64,000 bases of DNA from Pleodorina starrii (GCA_030267565.1 BRXU01000006.1:2158001-2222000), one strand, 5' to 3'. Positions 33,854 through 47,800 are shown, counted from the stretch's first letter. Notes: generated by a model from the sequence alone, not told the origin. Numbers and translations: made by a program.

Positions 33854-36800
33854 CAACACTCGCTGCGGCTGGCCCGGCCCGGCCCGGCCCGCTCTGGCAA
33901 TTGGCCCCCATATCCTATATCCTGCCACATGACATCCCATCACACCGCATGGCATCACACGCAGGCCCGCACGGCGCCCTGCCCAGCGGCGCAAGCGGCG
34001 ACGACGCAGGGAGCGCCGGCCGCGGTCCCGACCCAGAGCCTGTACGAGCGGGGTCACACGCATACGGGGGCCTCTCTACCCGGACCGTCAGGTAACGAGA
34101 TTGTGGCTGCGGCCGTGGCTGAGGGCGAGGTTGGGTAAGATGGGACCGTGGGCGGGGAACGGTGTCGACGTCGACGAATGGACTCCTGCCACTGAGGGCG
34201 GTGGTGGCTCCACCACTTGCAGCCTCTTGAATCGCAACCCGGAGTACGGCACTCAATCACCGGTATCGCCGAGGACGCCGCTTCCCGGCCGCACTCCTCG
34301 ACCCAGTTCTGGCACCCTGCCTGTTGAAGAGCCACGCCCTGTGCGTGTTTGATTGATAATATAATACAATATAACAAATGGGGTTTCCTGTCCACGGCGT
34401 GTCGCAGGCTGCGGCCGCGGCGCCAGCATCCGGGCAGCTCTGCGTCACCGGCGGAGGGCAGCAGCCTGGGAAGCGGTGAGGGGCTGCCGGGCGCCGCTGC
34501 CGCCGCCGCCGCCGCTGCCGCCCCTGCCGCCGCTGCCGACGGCGCCCGGTGCCTGGCCCTGGCTGGCCCAGCCGGCGACGTACTGCTGGCCGCAACCTAT
34601 TCGGGGGCGCTGTACCAAATGGATCTCGGGAGCCTGGATCTGGATCTGGATCTGGGAAACGGCGGCGCCAGCGGCACGGAGGGCCGGGAACGACACGCGG
34701 TCCCGAGGCGCGGCGAGGATCTCGAGGGCTGGGTGCAGCTGTACGACAATCCTGCCCAAGGCGCATGCACCTGCTTGGAGGTGTGCGCACCGCAGGAGCA
34801 GACGGGGCGGGGTTGTACGACAACGTTGTCCGCAGGCGGCCGCAACAGCGTGGGTGACTGGCCAGCTGCCGCCGGGCTGCCGCCGCCGCCGCCTCTAGAG
34901 CACGCGGGGCTTCTACTGGCGGTTGGCCACAACAGCGGCGTCGTCACCGTGCTGCAAGTGCGCCGTCAGCCTGACGGCTGTGCAGCCGTCGTACACCGCG
35001 GCGCCGCCGGCGGCGACGACGCTAGCGCAAATGGAGCCAGTAGCGCCGCCAGCATGGGCGCGGATGCGGCAGCGGCGGCGGCGGCGGCAGAGGTGCTTTG
35101 CAGCTGGCGGGCGACGGACACGGGCGCCGTCATCGCCGCCTGGTGGTCAGAGGCGCTGGGCCGCGGGGTGCTGCTGACGGCGGCCGGAGACACCCCCGCC
35201 ATCAAGCTCTGGCGCCTGTCGCAGGCGGCTAGCCGCCACACCGCCACGCCGCCGTCGGCGACGGCGACGGCGGCAGAGGCGGCCGCGCCGCCGCCAGCGG
35301 CGGCGGCCCTGGTTGCTGTGGCCCAATCACCGCTGCGGGGGCGGCTGCTCGTGGCCGACGTGTGCGGCACCCATCGGGTGCTGCTGGCGGGAGACCAGTA
35401 CGGCAATCTGGTGGCGTTCTGGATTCCGCCGCTGGCCTGGGAGGCGGCGCTGACGGCGGCGCCGCTTTGCTCCGCCGCTTCCGCCTCCCCATCCGCCTGT
35501 CCCGCCGGCACGCAGCAGCCGCTGCTGCTGCCTTGCGTGGCGGTGTTTCGGTCGGCTCTGGGCTCCGCCGCCGTCAGCTGGGTGCGGCTGCAGCGGGCCC
35601 ACGATGGCGCGGAGGCGGAGGCGGAGGCGGGTATATTCCTGGCGGCGGGGCGGGACGGAATGCTGGCCAGGTACCGCTGCTGCGGAGATGCTGCTGCTGG
35701 CGCTGCTGCTGCTGCTGCTGCAGATGGCGGCGGCGGTAGTGATGGTGGTGGCGGCAACGGGGCCGCCGAGGCCGATGATGCCAGCGGCGATGCCGCCATT
35801 GGCGTCGGCGGGCGGGGCGGTGGTGGCGGCATGCCTACTGGCGGCCCCTGGCCGGTGCGGCTGGAGTGTCTGGGCACACAGAGCCGCACCGGGGTAGCCT
35901 CCATTGAGCTGGCACTCGAGTGGCCGCCGTCACCGCAGCCGCTGCGGGCTGCCGCCGCCGCGGCGCTCCCTTCCCACCACGCAACCAGCACCAGCCCCAG
36001 CGCCTCTGCCAGGCCCCCCAGCGATGCAGCCTGTGGCAGCAGCAGCAGTGGCCGCCCTGGCGCCAGCGGCGGCGGCGGCGGCGGCGGCGGGCGGGGTCTG
36101 TTGGTTGCTGGCTTCCGCGCCGCTGACTTTCTGGCGGTGGCCCTGACCCCTGACGCCTCCGAGCTGATGCGGGTGCCGGGATGCGGCGGATGGCGGCGCA
36201 CACACGCGCTGCATGTTGGCGACGGAGGGGGCGGCGGCGGCGGCGGCAGCGGCAGCGTCATTACGTTTGCCTACGTCGTCGGCGGGGCCGCAAAGGACGA
36301 CGGCTGCGTCATCCGCGTCCTGCGCCACGGCGGCCACCGCGCGTTGTCCCTTCCGCCGCCTCAACGCCCCGCAACGCCTCACGTACCGTCCTCGCGGCCT
36401 TCCCGCTCCGCAAGCCACGGCGCGGACGCCGATGCCCATCGAAGCACCGGTGGTACTGATACCCATCGAAGCCCCACTGCACCAGCGCCAACAACGGTGG
36501 GTCTCGTCGAGGCTGCGACGGAGCGCATCACGGGGCCGGAAGCGGGAGCGAGCAGCCGGGGGCGGCAACCGGAGCGCGATGCAGCCTGCACAGCCGCTGC
36601 CAACGGGGCCCCTATCCCCGCGCTGCCGCTGCCGCAGCCGCAGCCGCTGCCCCGCTCTCTCCACGAGGGGCACCACGGCCGGGAGGTCCTGTGCGTCTGT
36701 GTGCTGCCCGGCTGGCCCAACTCGCCACACCCGCCGCCGTCATGTAACCAGTCGCGGCTGACGACGCCGGCGCCGCCGCCGCCGCCGCCGCTCTGCGTTC

Positions 36801-38506
36801 TGACCGGCGCCGAGGATGGCAGCATCCGCCGAGTCACCGCGCTGGCGGCGGGGCCCCGTAATGATGGCGGCGGCTGCACTGGCGGCAGCGGTGGCAGCGA
36901 CGGCGGTCAGCGGCATTACGAGCTGTGCTTCCGGGACGGTGCGGTGGTGGGCGAGCACGCGGCGGGGACGGCAGTGCGCTGCCTGGCCGCGTGCCTGCTG
37001 CGGCGCCAGGAGGCCGCCCTGTTGGGGGCGGCGGCCGTGACTCCAGCCGAACCGGTGGGCCCCAGCGGCGGCGGCCCGCAGTCCAAGACGCACATGCCGT
37101 ACCTCGTCGTATCCGCGGGCGCCAAGGAGGTCCTCATGGCCTGGCTGGTGGGCCTGCAAGCGACGACGCCGGGACCCGGGCCGGCTCGCAGCCCGCCTCT
37201 TGAGGGGCCCCTGCACGGCCCGGGATTGCAGGCGGAGCAAGTCCCAGCCCCGGCTGCCGACGAGACGCGGTGCGGCGCGGTCAGCGGCAGCAGCAACGCC
37301 GCCGGCGTGGAGGCTGCGGCCGCCAGCGCTGCGGCAGCGGATGTGTGCGCTGGTGGCGTGGGGTTGGGGTCGGGGTCGGGGTTGGAGGTTACAGGCAGGT
37401 GGCTGTCTACTCGGCTTCCTCGTCAGGGGCTGCGGCCGCGCTCGCTGCCGGTCAGCCAGCCGAGGGCCTCGGGCGACAGGTGGGTGCGGCCAGGAGCGAG
37501 GAGGGAAGAGGGAAGAGGGTGGGATGACATGGAGGGGTGCGGGGTCCCCGGAGTCGACCCGTTTTCATCGTGCGCAAGGCGAGATGGGTATGCGCTCTCA
37601 CCGCAAAGATGGCCGCCGCCGTAATGCGCTGCACTTACGACCTGCCATGCACTCCAAATCCGTAGGGCTTCTTTCCCTGACACACAGCCTTTCGCCGGGC
37701 CCAGCCAAAGGGTACCGCCGGGCGACGGTTCATGCGGGGATCAGGTCTTGCTGCCCCGGTTCGCGCCCTCCACTCAATACGGTACCCCTCACACCGCCCT
37801 GCCCCCTCGTCCCTTCACGCCTCCCTCCCTCTGCCCCAGGCGCTACCTGGCGCTGGCTCTGCTGGGCGTCGCCACCGCCGTCATCGCTCCACCCGCGCAT
37901 GCAGCGCCGGCACCCCAGGCGCAGGCCACGCCCGTGGCGGCGCCGCCGCCGCCGCCGCCGCACCACCACCACCACCACCACCACCACCTCCACCACCACG
38001 GCCGCCACCAGCCTCCTTCCTCCGACAGCGACCCCAGCTCCACCCCCAGCGCCGGCATCGCTGGCCCCCTGTCCACGGCAGAGATGGCCACCACCATCAC
38101 GACGGCTCTCCTGGCCATGTCCTCCTCCGATGCCACCTGCCGCCTGATCAGCTGGGAGCTGGCCGGCGACCGCTGCTGGCGGGAGGTGGCTGCGCTACAG
38201 GGAGGGGCGCACCCGCATCCGGTGCTGGCAATGGCACATGTGGTACATGCAAGACGAGGAGAGGGAGGAGGAGGAGGAGGAGGGGAAGGGGCTCGGGGGC
38301 AGGCGGCTGGGGCCGCCGCTGCAGGGCTCGTGGACGGGGCCGTTGACTGGGAGGACGGCTACTGGCTTGCGACGGGCGACACGGCGGGCGATGTGGCCCT
38401 CTGGTGGATCCCTCGCGCGCTGCACGCGGCCGGCAATGGCGGAGGGCGTGCCGCGCCAGGCGAGACTGCTGCCCGCAGCGGTAGCAGCGGAAGCAGCTGT
38501 GACCCC

Positions 38507-38538
<32 letters not shown>

Positions 38539-40084
38539 GGCACAGCCTGGCCCGGGTCGGGGCTCGGCGCTGCGACCCGTGCTGACCATCCGCGGAGTGC
38601 ACCAGTCGGGTGTCAACTCGCTGGCGCTGCTGGCAGTGCCGCCACCCGCCCGCCCAGATGCGGATGCACCACCGCCTCCGCCACCTCCACCACCTCGGCC
38701 GCCTCTGAACGCGTGTCCCGAACGCCATTTGACGGAGTCGACCTCGGCGCCTGTGGCTGTGGCCCGTGGCCTGCCCTCCCTGGCGCCGGCGCCCATCGAC
38801 GGGGCCGCCAGAGCCGGGGAGGGCTGCGGCTCTGGGGCTGGGGCGGGATCTGGGGCTGGGGCTGACGCCGCGCGGCTTGTGCGTGTGGAGAAGTCCCGGC
38901 TGGTGGTGGTGAGCGGCGGGGACGACCAGGCGCTGGCGGTGCTGACCGTCGCGCCGAGGCCCAAGAAGCTGGGCCGGGCCCTGACAGCGGCCGGAGAGCA
39001 GCGCCACCCGCAGCAACAGCAGCCGCAGCCGCGGAAGCAGCAACAGCACACGCAGGCGCAGCTGGAGTCCCATTCTGAGCCCGAGACCGAGGCTTGGGCT
39101 GAGGCTGAAGCTGAGGGCCAGCAGCTGCCGCAGTGGGAGGCGTCGCTCGTTGGGGCCGCGATAAGGCCGCTGGCGCACGCGTCTGCGCTGCGAAGTGTGA
39201 CGGCGGCGGCGGCGGAAGGACACGATGAGGCAGCAGCGCCGTCCCTTCGCGGGACCGGAACCGCAGGGGGGGCCTGCGCCCTTGGGGACGGAAGCGCAGG
39301 TGGCGGTTGCTCGTCCCAACCGCCGCTCGCGTGGAGTGTGGGGCTGGACCAGGTGGTGCGGCTGTGGCGGTTGCAGGGCTTCCGTACGGCAGATCGCTGC
39401 GCGGGTGGTACGGCAGGTCGACCGCAGACGCTGCCGCGGACGCCTGGATCGCAGCACACGCAGCACACGGAGCTGGCTGCTGGGCATACCGCAGCTGCCT
39501 TGGGTGCGGGGGCGTCATCAACGCCCAAGCCGAAGCCAGCCGCTGCGGCAGCAGCAGCAAAGGCTGCGGCTGCGGATGAGGGTATGGGGGCTCGCGTTCA
39601 GGGGCTGGAGATTGTGCCATCTGCTGATGGCAGTGTGGGCCTAAGGCGGACGGGGGCCGCGGGGTCACAGGTAGCGTCACGACCCGGGCTGGCTGGGCAC
39701 ATCCCGCCCGCGAGCAGGTCGCTGGTAGGTTCCGGAGCTGGGGCCATGGCAGGCGGCGGCGGGTCGGGTTGCCTGCTGGTGGGCGGTGATGAGCCACTGG
39801 TTCCGGAGCCGGTGGCGGCCAGCCGGGTGGAGGTTCCGGAGCCCGCCTGCCTGGCGGCCCTCCACCTGCCGCTCCAAGTGGCGGGGGACGCCGTGCTGCA
39901 GACTAGCCACTGGGGGCCAGTACCCGGGGGCCAGCAGTGGCCGACCGGGGGAGCTGGGGAGGCCGGAAAGGGCGGTGTGGGGTCAGCGGGCGGCGAGGGC
40001 GCAGGGCGCAGGGGTGGGCAGGGCACTCGGTTGGTGGCTGCGGTGGCGGGGCGGGGCTTGCAGCTGTTGGAAGGGGTGTGGTGA
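30092..40084 (+). CDS. WDR6: WDR6/Trm734-like WD40 protein (tRNA 2'-O-methylation cofactor)
   Basis: WDR6 (yeast Trm734/Rtt10) is the WD40 partner of the FTSJ1/Trm7 methyltransferase that 2'-O-methylates the tRNA anticodon loop. Eight exons join in phase with a total divisible by three (2,541 residues): 30092-30182, 30444-31280, 31518-32328, 32540-32873, 33307-33499, 34092-34134, 34408-37479 and 37840-40084. Family landmarks in order: ALLGDVTAV, LLVYHLRGGNLLAVHRVL, SRIHGIA, GTVFNEILLW, LRGHEGSVFCVTWL with DDRSARLW, FWGHTSRVWCC with SEDCTVRLWHA, GHRGRGIWR, GADSAIRLWALREW, HQSGVNSLALL, VVSGGDDQAL and VGLDQVVRLW. Animal WDR6 is about 1,100 residues; here Gly/Ala/Pro/His-rich inserts between blades double the length. 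The ATG at 30092 is the first in frame. The tiny 43-base exon 6 is the least certain. Confidence 0.88.
32924..32952 (+). repeat. GGGCT pentanucleotide repeat in WDR6 intron 4
   Basis: About five tandem GGGCT units in the intron following the exon that ends at 32873. A comparable CTCCG run occurs in the next intron at about 33684-33715. Confidence 0.8.
33781..33852 (+). repeat. (ATC)24 microsatellite in WDR6 intron 5
   Basis: Twenty-four uninterrupted ATC units. Open frames here translate as poly-His or poly-Met, but the run lies between the 33499 donor and the 34092 acceptor, so it is intronic. Confidence 0.95.
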
Positions 40085-40326
40085 GGCCAAAAAGCAGGGA
40101 ACGGGAGCTGGCGGAGGGGTTGCTCGCACGCACTGGGCCTTATGCCTTCATGCCAGCGCGCCAGTTTCCCTTCCCAGGACTCAAGGACGGTGCAGTGCAG
40201 TGCCCACAGCACCCCGGCCGGTGCCGGTGCCGCTGCTGCAGCTAGCATCGGCGCTAGCCAGGGCGCACAAGGGGGCACATAGACGCACTGAAGGCAGGCA
40301 AGGGCATAGGAGCATACCGCCTGTCC

Positions 40327-40331
40327 TGTAA
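40327..40331 (+). terminator. TGTAA polyadenylation signal, WDR6-like gene
   Basis: TGTAA, the usual poly(A) signal of volvocine algae, lies 243 bases after the stop codon. It is the first such motif noted downstream. Confidence 0.5.
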
Positions 40332-41887
40332 TGGAAACCAACTGTCGGCGGTTGCAGGTGAATCCGTCAGCGGCTGTTCGGGTGGGAGCTGGCTAGTACC
40401 GGTACTGCCGATAAGACAGGGCCTTTAGGGACGTATGCCTGCCGCCCCATAGCGGTATAAAACTTCTTTGAACATTCTAATCGAGGCAGATACCGTAATG
40501 TATAATCATCTGCAACTAATTACTGTGTCGCACACGTTCCTGCCTGATGGCCACCTTCCCCAAACCTGTCAACTTTTGTGATAATTGCGAGGGCGGTGAG
40601 GATTGCTGCCTGCCTTTGCAGGCAGGACTGGCTAACTGGATGCCCGGCCGACTCATCGACTGGCAGACCGACGTGTGGTTGGTGAGGCTGGCGGTCACCT
40701 TGCATGATGACTGATGACAGCAGGCATGCATGCACGCACGGTGCGCAACCGTCGCTCGTACGACATGCAACGAGCGTATGCAGCGAGTCCGAACGATGCA
40801 AGAGCAGCTGCTGACGTTGTATGCATGATTGAAGCCAACGATTCAGCGCCTTGTGCACCAGCAGCCATGCGGTTGAATGAGTTGGAATGGATGGATGGCT
40901 GCAGTGCGCCTGCATGACCTGCATATATGCTTCGAGGTATGATGCTTTGACAAGTGTATGTATACGTTACAGCAGCCGTCATCGAAGAACGGTATGGATG
41001 GAGTACAAGCCATACGTGTGATATGGTATAATTACAAAAGCATTATTAGTAATGTACACCGCAAATAGATAGATGCCGTACAAACAACAGCGGCAATCCC
41101 ATGGTTTCACCGAACTCATCACAACACACGCACAGCAGCAGCCAGCTGACTGGTGGCGGATAGAAGTACATAGCCAGCACCATTGCTGGCCAAGTTATAA
41201 CTATCAACGGATACAATGAGGGAAGCTTTCATCTGCAAACAGGATGGGAGCCATCTACGGACAAATTAGACCAGAGGCGAACGCACTGCCAACCTTCGAA
41301 CGCAAATTCTGAACACAGGGTAGTGAGGACCAGATGCGCAATAAAACAACTAGTCCAAGCATACATGGCACATAGTTGATCGGAAAGAGCAACACTGAGG
41401 TGGTGGCGAGTTCACGAACAGGAATGCCTCGGTTATGCAGAATACGCGTCAACCTGATTGAGGACGCCCAAAGACCGGAGGCAGGGAGACAGTGTTATGA
41501 GCGCGTACGCTCGGCCAACGGCAGGTACGATGTACCATAATGCCGTACCATGATGCCGTACAAATCACTGCATGCACGCAACCGAACAGCGCAACCTCTT
41601 TCCAGTGAAAGGAGTAAAGTGACCTGTTGAAACAAGGTAGCAGAATATCACACTATTGCCATGTAGCAAACCACTTCGTAGATAGACGGATACATACGAC
41701 CCGCCATACATTTGAGCAGATAGACTACCTCTGCAACCTCTGCATTCACTGATGATTCAGAACATCTCCGCCCCATTCGGAGCCGAACGGCCGCACTTAA
41801 TTGCGCCGGGCCTGCTAAAAACAGGTTCCATGTATGACCGCCGTCCAGACAGCCGATCGCGACGACTGCCGATCGCGACCACAGCAC
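40332..41887. other. Convergent intergenic region between the WDR6-like and PUF genes
   Basis: Holds the 3' flanks of two convergent genes. Minus-strand TGTAA signals (TTACA on the plus strand) lie at 41032-41036 and 40967-40971, which would give the PUF gene a 3' UTR of roughly 0.85-0.92 kb. The region is markedly more AT-rich than the genes. No further gene is supported. Confidence 0.5.
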
Positions 41888-44800
41888 TTACTGCTGCTGC
41901 TCCTGAAGCGACCTTTCGCTACCGACGGGCGCCAGCAGCCCCAGCGTATGGAGGAAGGACATGACGCCCTCAGCAGACAGTACCGTATCCTCCGCCGCCA
42001 CACCACCCTCCTGCCGCTCCACCGCGGCACCGGCGGCGGCGGCGGCACCTCCGCTGGTCGCGTGGGTGAGGTTGCGCAGAAGTTGCAGCCGTCCCGCCTC
42101 CGGAATCTCCTGGCCGCCCCGCCTGATAGCGGAAGCAGTCGCGAGGGCGCCGGCGGCGGCATTCTCATCCGCAACTTGCGGCTCCAGCGGTATTGTCAGT
42201 GCAGCAGACGACCAGATCGAAGACAGCGCCGGGGGATGAGTTGGCTGGCTGCTGCTGCTGCCGCGGGCCGCGCCGTCACCAGCAGGGGCAACGGCATCTC
42301 CGCCCGCCGCCGCCTTCAGCGCCCATTCCTCCAGGCTCAGGGCGCGCGCAGCCGCCGCCATAGCCACCGCTGCGGCCGCCACGAACGCGTCCGCATCGGC
42401 ATCCGTAGCGTCCGCCGGCGCCCCCGTCGCGGCGGCATGATCCGATGTGGCAGCCGCCGCTGTCGCCGCCGCCAGCAGCAATGGGGAGCCTAATCCGCCG
42501 ATGCCCGTGCAGCTGCCGGCGCCGTTACTGGCGCTCCTGAAGCGATCACCGCTGATGGTGCCCAGCCCCGCACGGAGCAGGCTGCCTGGGCTTCCGCGGG
42601 AAGGCGGCGGGGAGGGCCAGAGAGCAGCTGCTGCGGCGGCGGCATGTTCCGCCGCCAGGTCCCCCAGCAGCAGTGAGGACGGTTCGCCACTCATCTTCTT
42701 CAGGCGAGCAAGCAGCGCTACCATGCCGGGGTGGTGGTTGGCGGCGCAGCGGGCGGTAAGGTCGGGAATTGCCGGCTGCAGGGCCATCGCCAGGCGGGCC
42801 TTTTGGTCAGGGTTGCAGCACTGCAGGAAAAACAACGGGACAAGGAGCGGGAAAAGGAAGAAGGACACAAAGCGAAGACGGGGCACAGTTCATTGTGCGG
42901 TCGGGTTGAGCGAGCTTTGTCTGGACCCCAATCAAGGCACACGCCACGGATGGATGGGGGCGCACTCCTTGCTGTTGGAAGTGCACTACAAACACTAAGC
43001 ACACAGTGGACAGAATGCAACGCCTGCTATGTCAGCTCGCAAACTCTGCCCCCCATTGATTCTTAGGGTGGTTCCACGTTTCCACCTACTGCTGCAAATG
43101 CACTGACTACTGCTGGCGGCTGGTGCCAGCCGATCCATGCATGCGCGGATCTCCCATCGATCGATCATGCCGCCGTTCCCGCCGCCGCACGGTCCGTCAG
43201 TCGATCTACATCCGTCCCTTCCAAGCTCCCTTCGTACACTCACTTCAAAGCACCGCTGCAGAACGTAATTTCCGAACGGATCGCAGGCAAGGCGCAGCGC
43301 AGGGGCGAGGTCGCCGTTTCCGTTGCCGTTGCCGCCGTTTCCCTCAACGCCTGCGCCGTCGCCCGCCGAGCCGCGGGAGCCGCGGCCGCCGCTGCCGCCG
43401 CTGCCGCCGCCCTGGCCACGACCCGGCGGCTGGAGCGTGGTGGATGCAGAGAAAGAGAATTGTGAATCGGCGTGTCACACCGTCAGCAGGTCAGATGGGC
43501 CGGTCGGTATGGTGCGGCGGCAGAACGATCGGCGGGTCCAAGATTAGGCATTTTGGTGGTGCCGTGCGGCTAGTAAGTGGATTCATGACTCGAACCGAAG
43601 GCGAGCGATAGATGCAAGAGAGACTCGCACGGCTAGCCCAGAACTTTGTATCAATTACCATGATGATGTATTCTGGTCCCCTACGGCGGGTACCCTATTC
43701 CGGCATGGAACAACACGCACCAGCGTATGACCCAATTTCATACGCCCCATGCATGCCCAACTCCCACATGTCCCAACTCCCAAAGCCCTGCAGCCCCCGC
43801 CCGCCCCGAACGTACCCCCAGCAGAAGCGCCTTCAGAAGCATCTCCCGATCCGCGTCTTTGCCGTACTTGATGACGGCCTCCAGTACGGGACTGCCGTGG
43901 CGGCAGCAGGCCAGGCGCAACGAGTGCGGGGCCAACGCAGCCGCCAGCGCCGACCGCACGTCCGGGGTGCCCACCTGCGGGAGGAGGAGCGCCGCGGCAG
44001 TGTGGTGTGGTGTTTATTCAGCAAGTTTAGAGGTCAAGTGATGAAGAGTTCTGTCTCTAGCTAGGTCTTTCTGTGCAAAGATGTAACGCCTTTTGCAATC
44101 CACACGAGGCTCACATCTACGTATCGATCTATCGGCAAGCGACCCAGCAGCCCAGAAAGACCGTGAACTCCAACCCCATCGTCTTTGGCTCGCTGATGGC
44201 ATACCATAACTGGAAATCCAGATTGGAAATCACCACTCAGACAAGGAACGTAGGTGCCATCGTGTATGCCCAGCCCGAATCCAGGCGCTTCCGCGTCGAC
44301 CGACAGCCTCATCCATGACAATACACCTCCATCCACACGCTGCCCTGCTGACTACCCAACCAAAAGCTACACATACACTCCCCGACCCCTTGCTTTTAGC
44401 ATGTACCCTGTCTCGTACCTGAACCAGCGTCTGCATGACGTAGTTGCCGTACTCGTGTCCACTCAGCTGCGGCGCGTCCTACAGCAGCAGCAGCAGCGGC
44501 AGTACCAGCAACATTACGCCGCGCTCGGCTGGGGCGCGCTCGCCCGCCTGAATCATGTATGGTTGGTTGAGCTCTCCTGCCTTATGATGAGCTTCAACCA
44601 GGTCACATACGTTTGGACAAATAAACAAGCCGCCTCCCAACGATGAACCCACATCCGACATCCGAACACTACCTTAGTCTCCTTGTTTCACTACTTGCTC
44701 CGCGCGCACGCACCTGCAGCAGGTCCCAGGTTATGGCCCTCAGCCGTTCCGTCTCAACCACCGTCTGCAGCAGCGACTGCACCAGGCGGCAGCCGTACGG

Positions 44801-47800
44801 GTGGCGCGCAAGGGAAGGCAGCGACGCCTGAAGCCCGTCCACCAGAAAGCTCTGGCGGTGATGCGGCACGTGGTGCAGCGCCGCGCGGATGACGTGGTGC
44901 GCGCACTGCAGCAGCAGCAGCAGCAGCAGGGACGACGGATCGAATACGGGTGGGTGGGTGGGTGGGTTTGGCAGCGACCGAGGGGGACAGCAGAGAGGGG
45001 GTGGGGCCCTTTGGCGCTGGAATCTAGAATGCATAGGACCCGGTGTTTGCCAGCAGCCAGCCATGGGCGGGCTTCAGGCTGCAGTCATCCCCATGCAGGC
45101 AGACATGGCTGTGCAGTGACACGACAGGGAAGCCGACACACGGGGTGGATGACAGCGCACGTACGTCCGCCTGCTCCCCGCCTGCGGCCTGCCCGTCCAC
45201 CCGCTTCACATACCCGAGCGCCCCTCTAGCCCCGCCCACTGCTTGTCCCCCGCACCCTAGCGTGTGTTGTTCCTCACCCGCACCCTCACCCTCACCCTGT
45301 CCCTCACCTTGTCGCGCACGCAGCGGAGGATATGACCATCGAATTCCGCCACAGCGGCGGCGGCCTGCTGCTCCGGAACCACCTGTCTGGCATAAAGTTG
45401 ATCGGTCACTTGCACCTGGTTGGTTTATTTGTGCTGGGAACCCTGTTATGCACGCAGCCAAGGACATCAGTACAAACGCCGCCGCCGCCGCTTGCAGCTG
45501 GCACACCGATACAATCGACTTCAACGGCGGATTGCTCGATCGTTCACACTTGAGTAGGCGCGACCAACTTCGTCGCACCCTAGTAGCTGCACATGCGGGC
45601 AACCCGCGTTGGCGCACCTCCAGGAGCTTCTGTACGACACGGCAGCCGTACGGATCCAGAGACAGATCCAGGATGTGCCCCTCCATCGCTCCGCAAAGCC
45701 GCAGCTTGTGGCGGGCGCCGCCTGAATCAGGTGCCGTACATTCAGCACATATGTGATTTAGAATGACAGGCGACAGTTCTCACTGTATGTCATCTAGCTC
45801 TCGCGGGGCCTTCCAAGGTCTTGTGCATTTTTTGGACTCCGTAAACTGAGTTAAAACGCCGTACAGTTCAATAACCGCAGTGACATGTCTGATTGCCTTG
45901 ACAATCATTTAGTTAGGAGTGTGGTATTACGACTATTCCACCGACTGTCATCAGCGACTCCATTCGAATGGACGAATGTACTCACAGACTGTCATGAGCT
46001 GCTGCACCACGTAATTGCCGTACGGGTGGCAGGCCACCTCCGTGATGCTCGGCAGCAGCTCGTCCAGACAGCGACCCACCTGCTGGGAATGGAGGCAGCC
46101 ACAGGAAAGCAAAGCGTTTCAGTTCTCTGCACTACACATCTCTCCTGCCTGACTGTACGCAAGAGGCATGACTGGCTGAAAGATGTACTACTAATACTAT
46201 GGGTGACTAATGAAGCGTTAATGAACTCCAGCAGTCCTGATAGGGACTCCCTGTCAAAAGTAATCTTCAAGTAAGCTTGCAGACGTACACGCACCCTGCC
46301 GGACCAACTATGAACAAACCGCCCGCCTTCCACCATGCCAGCAGGCATCAGTCGACCCGACCCACATTAGCTTCCGGTCTCATCGGACCTCACCACCTCA
46401 CCTGTTCGCTCTGCGCCGCGGATAAAAGGCGCTGCACAACACGGCTGCCTTGCTGATCGCAGCTGACAGTCACGAGTTGGCCAAACAGGGCCTCCAGGCG
46501 CATGGAGGCTCCACCGCGACCCACTCCGCCTCCGCCGACGCCGAAGCCCCCGTCATCAGGCGCGTAAGCGCTGGCGCCGGCGCCGGAACCTCGAACGCCG
46601 CCGCGCTCTCCTGCACCGGTTGCGCCAAAAACCGGCGGCGACGGCGGCGTGCTTGACGCCGGCGACCTGAGCGGGCTGCTGCCGTGCAGCTGGTGTGGCG
46701 TCAGCGCGTCGTACGGCATTGCCATCCCGTCAAACTCCGGCCACCAGCCCAACTCGCCTCCAAAATAGAGTGGCATGCCGCTCATCAACTGACCATCGCG
46801 GCCTCCGAACTGCAGTCCCTGAGGCGGAAAAAATGGCAGGGCTGCCGCCGCTGGGTCTAGCGGATACGACTGACGGTCGTACAAGCCCGCGGCGGAAGTA
46901 GTGGCAGCGCCACTGGTAGTGACGGCGCCGGCAACTGGGCTCGTCGCCGCGAAGGCGGACCCGTCCGCGTCCTGGAGAGCCGCGGATGGCGCAACGAAGG
47001 CGCTGGGACCTGCTCCGGTGACACCCAAACCATCGCCGCCGCCGCCGCCAGCCGCCCGTTGGCTGAAGAAGCGAAAAAGCATCCTTCCGGCGGGGCTCAG
47101 CCCGCCGCTGCCGCTACCACCGAGGGGTGAAGGGGGCCGGCGCAGCGACAGCAGCGACATTGGCAGGCAGCCGGGCACTGGCGGCGCCCAGCTGGGGTGC
47201 GCCTGCCTGCCGTGTAAGTTGACAGGCTGCTGGCGAAATGCCGCCGCTGAGGGTGGGAATAGCGGAGGCAAAGGGACACCCGGCTGGCGGTATCGGCCGG
47301 CTTGATTGTACGGCGGCGGCGGCGGTGGCTGTGGTGTCAGATGGAAGGAGGGGATAAGGCCCTCCATTGTCTCGATCTCCGAAAGGTTCTGCTGCCGCCA
47401 CTCGTCCAGGGTCGACCAGCACTGGACGGGGGCGCCGCCGGGGACTCGTTGTCGGTGGCCGCTGCCACCACCGCCGCCATTGCCCATAGGGCCGTTCGGC
47501 CTCCGCGGCGGCGGTGGCGGCGGCGGTGGCGGCGGCAGGATCGGCCCCTGGGCCGGCGGGTTGGTGACAGCGGCGGCAGCCACGGAAGCCGCCGCCCGCC
47601 GAAGCTCCGAGTCCAGAGCACTCCGCCGTACCGAGTCATCACCGGTGCCTCCGCCGCCGCCACTGGCAGCCGCCGCCAGCTCCGCCATCGCCTCCGCATG
47701 AGCCTCAACCATGCGCGCGTAGTAGCGCTGGTACTGCTCTGGCGGCAGGAGCGCAGCCGCCGCCGCCAGCGGCACTGACGCAGTGGGCAACGGAGCTGCC

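Noticed and set aside
34966..36261. A 431-codon minus-strand frame opposite the WDR6-like gene
   Set aside because: It is the GC-rich shadow of the low-complexity coding exon, with no splice or start support.
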